This document shows positions 1 through 6,497 of a stretch of DNA of 64,000 bases, in pieces. This DNA is from Micromonospora alfalfae. GTDB lineage: Bacteria > Actinomycetota > Actinomycetes > Mycobacteriales > Micromonosporaceae. Made by a program: the position numbers and the translations under genes. The first letter of the stretch is position 1, and each line of letters starts with the position of its first letter. The stretch lies in assembly GCF_022230925.1 (NCBI RefSeq), contig NZ_JAKKFH010000005.1:62001-126000 (forward strand). The letters run 5' to 3'. A model generated the notes under the pieces. The model did no database searches. It was not told the origin of the DNA and worked only from the letters and a program-made list of their open reading frames with translations.

Positions 1-1428
1 CAGCACCCGAAGAACCAGGACTGGCTGGCCCGCGAGTTCATCCCCGGCGAGCCGATCGCCAACACCGGCTACGTGCGTCGCATGCCGGTACCGCTGCTCG
101 CCGCCGCGCTCCCCCAGGCCGCATCCAACGTGGGCGACCGGCGGGGCGACCTGATCGGCCGAACCGCCGGCACCTGCCGCCGCCCGGTCTTCCTCGACCT
201 GCACTTCCCCATGGAGGTCCGGGAACGCTCCGGGCTCGCGGTCTTCGTCGCCGAACCGGGCGGTGGCAAGTCCACCCTGCTCGGCGCCCTGGGCTACCTG
301 GCCGCCCGCCGAGGTGTCCAGGTGACCCTGCTCGACCCGTCCGGCCCGCTGGCCCGCCTCTGCGCGATGCCCGAGCTGCGGCCGTACTCCCGGGTGTTGA
401 ACCTGACCGGCTCGGAGCACGGCACCCTGGCGCCCTACTCGCTCATCCCGACGCCGCTGCGCTCCGAGTTCGGCACCGGGGCCGCCGGCGACCGGGAGTT
501 CGAGATCGCGGTCTCCAACGCCCGGGCCGAGCGGCGAATGCTGGTCCAGGACATCTGCATGATGCTCGTCCCGCCGCAGGTGGCCAGGGAAGCGTCGACA
601 GCCACCCTCTTCCGGCACGCCGTCCGCCAGGTCCCCGCCGAGGAGACCTCCACCCTGGACGACGTGGTGAGCTGCCTCGGGCGGCTCGACGACGACGCCG
701 GCAAGGAACTGGCCAACCTCCTGCTGGACACCGCCGAGATGCCACTGGCCATGCTCTTCTTCGGCCGACCGCCGGAAGGGCTGCTCGGTGCCGACGCGGC
801 ACTCACCGTGATCACCATGGCCGGGCTACGGCTGCCCGACCTCAAGATCGAACGCGAGTACTGGTCAGCCGAGGAAGCACTGGCCCTGCCGATGCTGCAC
901 ACCGCGCACCGGCTCGCCGTCCGGCGCTGCTACGGCGGCTCAATGTCGTCCCGCAAGCTCGTCGGCCTCGACGAGGCGCACTTCATGGAGGGCTGGCGGT
1001 CCGGACGCTCCTTCCTGGTCCGACTCGCCCGCGACTCCCGCAAATGGAACCTCGCCGCGCTGGTCGCCTCCCAGAACCCCCGCGACATCCTCGGCCTCGA
1101 CGTGCAGAACCTCGTCTCCACAGTCTTCGTCGGCCGCATCGCCGAGGACGCCGAGATCGCCTCCGAAGCGCTACGGCTGCTGCGGGTGCCGGTGAACGAC
1201 GGGTACGAGGCCACCCTCGCCTCGCTCTCCGCCGCCGACACCAACTCGGCCTCCCGCCTCGGCTTCCGGGAGTTCGTGATGCGTGACGTCGACGGCCGGG
1301 TGCAGAAGGTCCGAGTCGACGTCTCGTACGTCGAAGGGCTGCTGGACCACCTCGACACGACGCCCGCCGCGATCGCCGCAGCGGCCGGAGTCCTGCCGAG
1401 CATCCCCCTGCCGGATCTGGAGGCGTGA
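1..1428 (+). CDS. VirB4/TraC-type conjugation ATPase, 5' end missing
   Basis: The frame is open from base 1, so the gene starts outside the window and only its last 475 codons are here. A Walker A loop (GGGKST) lies at about 256-279 and a Walker B with the VirB4-type sequence VGLDEAH at 961-981. It is followed by a motif-rich stretch (DSRKWNLAALVASQNP) typical of the sensor region of AAA+ secretion ATPases. This is the energising cytoplasmic ATPase of a type IV secretion-like apparatus. The next gene starts 1 base after the stop, which implies one transcript with the VirB6-like, TcpC-like and hydrolase genes. Whether it moves DNA or protein is not visible here: no relaxase or coupling protein lies in the window. 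The family assignment is good; the substrate is unknown. Confidence 0.82.
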   Translation, partial: QHPKNQDWLAREFIPGEPIANTGYVRRMPVPLLAAALPQAASNVGDRRGDLIGRTAGTCRRPVFLDLHFPMEVRERSGLAVFVAEPGGGKSTLLGALGYLAARRGVQVTLLDPSGPLARLCAMPELRPYSRVLNLTGSEHGTLAPYSLIPTPLRSEFGTGAAGDREFEIAVSNARAERRMLVQDICMMLVPPQVAREASTATLFRHAVRQVPAEETSTLDDVVSCLGRLDDDAGKELANLLLDTAEMPLAMLFFGRPPEGLLGADAALTVITMAGLRLPDLKIEREYWSAEEALALPMLHTAHRLAVRRCYGGSMSSRKLVGLDEAHFMEGWRSGRSFLVRLARDSRKWNLAALVASQNPRDILGLDVQNLVSTVFVGRIAEDAEIASEALRLLRVPVNDGYEATLASLSAADTNSASRLGFREFVMRDVDGRVQKVRVDVSYVEGLLDHLDTTPAAIAAAAGVLPSIPLPDLEA

Positions 1429-1429
1429 C

Positions 1430-3385
1430 ATGGCTAGGGCCTGGGCAAGGACCGTGTCGTTCCTGCTCGCCCTTGGCGTACTGGCCGGGGCCACCCTCAG
1501 CTGGCCGCTGATCGGTGCGGAGGCCGCAGCCGCCGCACCGGCTACTGCCCAGGCCCGCGCCGACCTCTGCACGACCGCCGAATGGCAAGCCGACTTCCGC
1601 GCCTGCGTGGCAAAGCTGAAGCAGGTCAGCAAGGCAGAGATCGATTGCCTCAAGCCACCTGTGCCTTCCGCCCCGGATTCGGGCTTGGCTGGATGGTTCG
1701 CCTCCCGACCGGACTCGTCCAAGCTGCCCGGGCCAAAGGGCATCTACAGCGACTACGGCTACGGCGGTTACAGCTTCAACACCTACAACGTGGAGGGTGG
1801 ATGTGCATCCACCGTCCTTCATCCGGACTACAAGTTCACCACCACCGTCGCCAACGGTGAGCTCATGATCGCCACGGCGGTCGTGGGTGCCTCTAACGCC
1901 CTGCGGGAGCGGGCCTGGGATCCCCGCTCGATGTGGAATTGGGCCGACCCGCTGGTGGAGAAAGCCACCAAAGGCGTATACGAGAAGGTATTCAGCGTCT
2001 TCGGAATCGTCACGCTCTGCGTGGTGGGTCTCTACCTGCTCTGGCGCTCCCGCCAGTCGGACATGAGCAATGCGATGACGACGGCAGGGTGGGCGCTACT
2101 GGTGATGGTGGCGGTCACCGCGCTGGCGGCCTGGCCCGTCAAGTCGGCGAACATCGCCGACGGCACCCTGATCACTTCGCTCGGCGTCGTACACGACGCC
2201 ATAGGCCCGGCGTCAAAGGACACCCCGCCGGATCAGTGCGACGATCCAGACCCCAAAGCATGTAAGGACAACCGGCCACCGGCCGTACGGGCCAGCGACA
2301 CTGCCACCGAGGCAATGCTCTATCGCAACTGGCTGCGCGGAGTGCTCGGCTCGGCGGATAGCGAGACCGCCCGAAAGTATGGCCCTGCCTTGTACGACGC
2401 CAAGGCGTTCTCCTGGGAGGAGGCCGAGAAGCTACGGGCCAACCCGGCCACCCGGGCAGCGACGATCGAGGCCAAGCAGCAGCAGTGGATGACGGTCGCG
2501 GAGCAGGTCAAGACCGAGGACCCGGAGGCGTACGAGTTCCTGACGGGCACCCGCGACATGGATCGGATCGGCTCTGGTTTCATCGCCGTACTCGCGGCCG
2601 TGCTCTTTGCGATGTTCGACCTGACCGCGTCGGTGCTGGTCCTGCTGGGTTTCCTGATCTTCCGGTGGGCGGTGATCGCGGCACCCATCCTGGGCACCAT
2701 CGGCCTGCTCCGGCCGGCCAGCGCCGGCCTGCGGCGGTTGGCGAACGCCGTGGTCGCCGCGGTGTTCAACATCGCCATCTTCGGCACCGGGGCAGCCATC
2801 TACCTGTTCGCCGTCGACCTGATCATGAGTACCCCTGCCCTGCCGGGTTGGCTACAGGTGGTGCTGGTGTGGCTCTGCGGGGTGGTCGGATGGCTGCTGC
2901 TGCGGCCGTACCGTCGGATCACGCAACTCGGCGGCAAGGACAGCAGCGAAGCGGTCAGTTCGGCCGGGTCCTGGCACCGCCGGTTCTTCCGCGACATGCG
3001 TACCGCCGCACGACTGGACGTAGCCGAGCCGGGCGGCACCGCCGAGCCGGTGGGCGGACGTCGACGCTCGCCCGACGCAACGCAGACCCGGCTACGACCC
3101 GAGGCGCGGCGGGAGGACCCGGCCCCGGTGCCGACAGCCGCGGTCGAGGGCCGACGCGCAGACGCGGTGCGCCCAGACGGTCGCGAGCGGCCCGACGAGG
3201 CGCCGGCGGAGGAGGGCAGCGGTCGGAGCCGCCCAACGGCCCCGCAGCCCCGACGCCGACAGCCAGCGACCTGGACCGAGCCGGATGTTCCGGCTGAGAA
3301 CCCGTCGTTCGTGGTCTACCGCCCGGGCTCCAGCGAGCGTGTAACGGATCGCACCGGACCTCGGGTGCGCTCAGAGGCGAGGTGA
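1430..3385 (+). CDS. VirB6/TrbL-like polytopic membrane protein of a type IV secretion-like system
   Basis: A 651-residue protein from the ATG at 1430, one base after the preceding stop; an upstream in-frame Met would overlap the ATPase deeply and is rejected. It begins with a signal or membrane segment (residues about 8-28), followed by an extracellular Cys- and Tyr/Gly-rich domain. Paired helices lie near 187-204 and 218-237, a second periplasmic-type loop contains DPDPKACKD, and a cluster of four or more hydrophobic helices spans about 382-493. From about 495 to the end it is hydrophilic, Arg/Pro-rich and probably cytoplasmic. This layout fits channel proteins of the VirB6/TrbL kind; I infer the role from topology and neighbours, because no diagnostic motif is conserved. 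The stop overlaps the next start (GTGA). Confidence 0.7.
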   Translation: MARAWARTVSFLLALGVLAGATLSWPLIGAEAAAAAPATAQARADLCTTAEWQADFRACVAKLKQVSKAEIDCLKPPVPSAPDSGLAGWFASRPDSSKLPGPKGIYSDYGYGGYSFNTYNVEGGCASTVLHPDYKFTTTVANGELMIATAVVGASNALRERAWDPRSMWNWADPLVEKATKGVYEKVFSVFGIVTLCVVGLYLLWRSRQSDMSNAMTTAGWALLVMVAVTALAAWPVKSANIADGTLITSLGVVHDAIGPASKDTPPDQCDDPDPKACKDNRPPAVRASDTATEAMLYRNWLRGVLGSADSETARKYGPALYDAKAFSWEEAEKLRANPATRAATIEAKQQQWMTVAEQVKTEDPEAYEFLTGTRDMDRIGSGFIAVLAAVLFAMFDLTASVLVLLGFLIFRWAVIAAPILGTIGLLRPASAGLRRLANAVVAAVFNIAIFGTGAAIYLFAVDLIMSTPALPGWLQVVLVWLCGVVGWLLLRPYRRITQLGGKDSSEAVSSAGSWHRRFFRDMRTAARLDVAEPGGTAEPVGGRRRSPDATQTRLRPEARREDPAPVPTAAVEGRRADAVRPDGRERPDEAPAEEGSGRSRPTAPQPRRRQPATWTEPDVPAENPSFVVYRPGSSERVTDRTGPRVRSEAR

Positions 3386-3939
3386 CGGTGATGCGACGGG
3401 CGTTGGAATTCGTCCTCACCCGGGCGCTGCGGTCCCGGCTGGGCGTGGCGCTCGTGATCGGGGTGGTGGTCGTCGCTGTGCTCGGGGCGGCCAGGCTGAT
3501 CTCCAACCCGGGCGATTCGGCCGATGGGTTGAGCACCCGTCCGGATGGGCCGATCATCACAGTGGACCCGACGGCCGGCGACGACGGTCTGCTCAACAGC
3601 GCGGCTCCGCCGTCACCCGTGACGTCGCCCGGTGCCCGCACGCCCGAACAGACCGCCGACCGCTTCGCCAAGGCCTGGCTGGGCCGTCCCGGGATGACCA
3701 CCGAAGAGTGGCAGGCTGGTCTACGGCCACTCTCCACGCCGGCGCTGAGGGACAAGTTGACCGGCGCCGAGCCAGAGAGCGTGCCTGCCGAGAAGGTCAC
3801 CGGTCCGCCAACCATGCGAGAGCGGACCGAGACGTTCGTCGAGTTGCTGCTTCCCCTCGATGCCGGCGGTCTCCGGTTGGAGCTGGTCACCTCCGATGAT
3901 GGTTGGCTGGTCGACGTTCTGGACTGGGAGCGGCCATGA
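3382..3939 (+). CDS. TcpC-like conjugal transfer protein, single-pass
   Basis: A 185-residue protein. GTG at 3382 overlaps the previous stop by four bases; an alternative ATG lies at 3391. One membrane helix (residues about 20-38, rich in Val and Ala) is followed by a Ser/Pro/Thr-rich linker. A compact C-terminal domain begins with RTPEQTADRFAKAWLG and ends with DDGWLVDVLDWERP, the kind of NTF2-like fold found in TcpC/VirB8 proteins. These form the periplasmic or cell-wall-side scaffold of Gram-positive conjugation machines. The call rests on size, topology, the C-terminal pattern and operon position. A neutral alternative is an actinobacterial conserved membrane protein of unknown role. Confidence 0.6.
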   Translation: MTVMRRALEFVLTRALRSRLGVALVIGVVVVAVLGAARLISNPGDSADGLSTRPDGPIITVDPTAGDDGLLNSAAPPSPVTSPGARTPEQTADRFAKAWLGRPGMTTEEWQAGLRPLSTPALRDKLTGAEPESVPAEKVTGPPTMRERTETFVELLLPLDAGGLRLELVTSDDGWLVDVLDWERP

Positions 3940-5114
3940 GCGACGTTGGTAGCGCCAAACTCCGCCGTGGTCCCCTCCGGCTCGGTGTGGTCGCCGCAGT
4001 GCTCACCGGAATGCTGCTTCTGCTCTGCTGCACCGGCGGCACCGCGGCGTTCTTCCTCACCGGGCTCGGAGGCGACGACGCCGAGAACGGCGACACCATG
4101 GCAGGCAGGGAGTGCGGGCCGGTCCGAGCGGTCAACATCGCGGGCAAGCTGCCGCGATTCGCCCAGTACGGCGACACCCAGGTCCGCAATGCCGCGGTCA
4201 TCATCAAGGTCGGCCAGGACATGGGCGTACCTTCGCGAGGTTGGGTGGTCGCCCTCGCCACCGCGATGCAGGAGTCCGCCCTACGCAACCTGGCCAACAG
4301 CGGCGTACCCGAGTCCCTGGCCCTGCCGCACGAGGGAGTAGGCGCGGACCACGACTCACTGGGCCTTTTTCAGCAGCGGCCGGGGTGGGGCACTGTCGCC
4401 GAGCGGTTGAACCCCGCCTACGCGGCCCGCAAGTTCTACGAGAAGCTCGTCAAGGTGGGCAGCTGGCAGCAACGACCGCTGACAGTTGTCGCGCAGCGGG
4501 TGCAGGTCAGCGCATACCCGGACGCGTACGCCAAGCACGAAGAGGCAGCCAGCCGGATCGTGGACGCGCTGGCCGGCGGCGCGGCCCGCACCGTCGAGAT
4601 CAACGGCAAGGCGGTGTGCAACGCGGCCGAACGCGGTCAGATCGCCGCCTCCGGCTGGACCGCGCCGATCCCCGGCGGAGTCGGTTCCGGTTTCCGCACC
4701 GCCAGCCGACCCAGCCACAACGGAGTCGACATCGGCGCGGCCAAGGGCACCGAGATCCGCGCGGCAGCAACCGGTCGGGTGCTGGTCTCCACCTGCGACG
4801 AGGATCGCCGCGGCCGCCAGGACTGCAACGTGGACGGCTTCCCCGGCAAGGGCGGCTGCGGCTGGTTCGTCGACCTGCTGCACGCCGGTGGCTACATCAC
4901 CCGGTACTGCCACATGGTGGTTCAGCCCTTCGTCAAGAAGGATCAGATCGTGACTGCCGGTCAGGTGATCGGCAAGGTCGGCAGCAGTGGTAACTCCTCC
5001 GGCCCGCATCTGCATTTCGAGGTGCACCTGCGCAACGACCGCAGCGCGTCCGGGGCGGTGAACCCGGGCCCGTTCATGCGCGAGCGGGGTGCCCCGCTGC
5101 GCGCCGCCGGGTGA
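3936..5114 (+). CDS. Bifunctional cell-wall hydrolase: lytic transglycosylase plus M23 endopeptidase
   Basis: A 392-residue protein whose ATG at 3936 overlaps the preceding stop (ATGA). An N-terminal membrane anchor (about residues 9-36) is followed by a lysozyme-like domain with the probable catalytic Glu in AMQESALRN (E113) and the LGLFQQRPGWG signature. A Zn peptidase M23 (LytM) domain then carries ligands in SHNGVDIG (H261, D265) and HLHFEVH (H358, H360). Together the two activities cut glycan strands and peptide crosslinks. This is the usual VirB1/TcpG-type device that opens peptidoglycan for a Gram-positive type IV secretion channel. It is the strongest single clue that the operon builds a wall-spanning apparatus. 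Domain calls are secure; the secretion role is inferred from context. Confidence 0.88.
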   Translation: MSDVGSAKLRRGPLRLGVVAAVLTGMLLLLCCTGGTAAFFLTGLGGDDAENGDTMAGRECGPVRAVNIAGKLPRFAQYGDTQVRNAAVIIKVGQDMGVPSRGWVVALATAMQESALRNLANSGVPESLALPHEGVGADHDSLGLFQQRPGWGTVAERLNPAYAARKFYEKLVKVGSWQQRPLTVVAQRVQVSAYPDAYAKHEEAASRIVDALAGGAARTVEINGKAVCNAAERGQIAASGWTAPIPGGVGSGFRTASRPSHNGVDIGAAKGTEIRAAATGRVLVSTCDEDRRGRQDCNVDGFPGKGGCGWFVDLLHAGGYITRYCHMVVQPFVKKDQIVTAGQVIGKVGSSGNSSGPHLHFEVHLRNDRSASGAVNPGPFMRERGAPLRAAG

Positions 5115-5127
5115 GGCCACCACGGCT

Positions 5128-5727
5128 ATGACCGGACCGTTACCTGACCCATTCGCAGACCAGCCGGACTGGGCACCGCAGCCACCGAGACCACTGACCA
5201 TCGTCCCAGCGACGCAGCGGGTCGAGCTTCGCGGTCGACGGGTGCTGGTCGGGCTGCCCGGGATGGGGTGGCGCGGGGACCTGCGCGCGGACGACCGGGT
5301 GGTGCAGAGCGCCCGGACCTACGTGCCGGTGATCCCCGAGCACGAGTGGTACCGAGCCGAAGCCGACCAGGTCGAGGTGTTCGCGCCGTTGGTGCCGGTG
5401 GAGCGGGTCTGGGTGGAGACGGTCGGCGGCCGTCCGGGTGTGGACGACGCCCGGGACACGGGCATCCGGTTGGTCTCGCTGGACGGCCCCGCACACCGGA
5501 CCCCCACACCGGTCTTCGAAGCGGACGCGGTCACCGGTCGGCGGGTGGTGCACGTCGAGGGCGGCCTGGAGCACCGTGACCTTCGGGCGGTCACCGAGAC
5601 CTACTCGGGCGCCGAAGGGGACATCTGCGTGCGAGTCACACCCGAGGTGGAGTGGTACCGCTGGGCCTGGCGCGGCCAGTCACCCACCACGTTGGAGGTT
5701 CCGGTTCACCTTTTATGGATTGAGTGA
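5128..5727 (+). CDS. Hypothetical protein, last gene of the secretion-like operon
   Basis: A 199-residue protein from the ATG at 5128, 13 bases after the hydrolase stop. It has no signal peptide or membrane helix. The sequence is rich in Arg, Val and Trp and contains two similar segments around EHEWYRAEADQVEVF and PEVEWYRWAWRGQSP, which suggests an internal duplication of a beta-rich unit. No family was recognised. Position and spacing put it on the same transcript as the ATPase, channel and hydrolase genes, so an accessory or regulatory role is plausible but unproven. A convergent gene ends three bases later. Confidence 0.6.
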   Translation: MTGPLPDPFADQPDWAPQPPRPLTIVPATQRVELRGRRVLVGLPGMGWRGDLRADDRVVQSARTYVPVIPEHEWYRAEADQVEVFAPLVPVERVWVETVGGRPGVDDARDTGIRLVSLDGPAHRTPTPVFEADAVTGRRVVHVEGGLEHRDLRAVTETYSGAEGDICVRVTPEVEWYRWAWRGQSPTTLEVPVHLLWIE

Positions 5728-5729
5728 CG

Positions 5730-6302
5730 TCAGCTAGCCGGCGTACCGCCACAAATTCGCCACCCACCGTTACCCTCGACGACAGAGAACGTCCAGTCTT
5801 CGCGGCGGCTGCTTCGGACAACGCCCTCGGCTGACCCGGAAATCGTCAGTGTGGTGCCGACCGATTCGCCCTCATTGGATGGCGTGCGAGTCAGTTGGCC
5901 CCAAGTGACTCGCACCGCAACGCCGAACTTCGACTCGCGCTGCTCGATTTCAACTCTGAGATCTTGAACGGCCTCCAACTGCGACCCGCTCTCGCAGGTG
6001 AAGAGGTCTGCTCTTGTGTCATTGCGATCGACGAGGAACGCACGCAGATAGTTGTCCACGACCACGTCGGGTGCGCTGCGGTCGGGCGTTGAGGCGCGGT
6101 TGTACCAAATCAGAACGGTGGCGACCCCGCCGAGGCAGAGCAGGGCGAGCACGCCAGCGACGACAGTGAGCACCGTCCGCATTCGGCGGCGTGGCGGCTG
6201 CGGTGCCGGCGTTGCCGGGGCGGGCGGCAACTCCTCGGACGGTGTCCGCTGGGCCGGTACGCGGGAGACCTGGGAACCGGCGGGGGGCTGCACTGATTCC
6301 AC
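5730..6302 (-). CDS. Membrane-anchored NTF2-like/DUF4878-like protein
   Basis: A 190-residue protein with a Pro-rich cytoplasmic N-terminus (residues 1-40), one membrane helix after RRRMRT (about 42-64) and an extracytoplasmic domain of about 120 residues. That domain starts with VVVDNYLRAFLVDRNDTRADLFTC and ends with GGWRICGG, with two Cys that could form a disulphide. The same plan (Pro-rich, helix, domain beginning V-x-V-D-x-[FY]-L, C-terminal W-x-[IV]-C) recurs in the gene at 57521-58318, so the two look like distant paralogues. Function unknown; perhaps a sensor or adaptor at the membrane. It is convergent with the preceding gene, with only two bases between them. Confidence 0.65.
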   Translation of the reverse strand: MESVQPPAGSQVSRVPAQRTPSEELPPAPATPAPQPPRRRMRTVLTVVAGVLALLCLGGVATVLIWYNRASTPDRSAPDVVVDNYLRAFLVDRNDTRADLFTCESGSQLEAVQDLRVEIEQRESKFGVAVRVTWGQLTRTPSNEGESVGTTLTISGSAEGVVRSSRREDWTFSVVEGNGGWRICGGTPAS

Positions 6303-6497
6303 CTCCTGAAGTTATCGGCTGGACGCTCCGGAGCCAATGCCTCAGATCCAGCGGATCGTGACGGACCCCTCCCCACCGGTGAGATCCACGACAACACCGG
6401 CGCAGCACCGAGGCACCTCCCGGAGGAGGACCGCCGGCTGGGATACCGTCTCTGCTTGGGGAGGGGTTGCCAACCTCGGGTAGAGGGGGTGGACGCG

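Noticed and set aside
1283..1429. Extended N-terminus of the VirB6-like protein
   Set aside because: It would overlap the ATPase gene by over 140 bp and consists of Ser/Arg-rich shadow sequence; the ATG at 1430 begins a proper signal segment.
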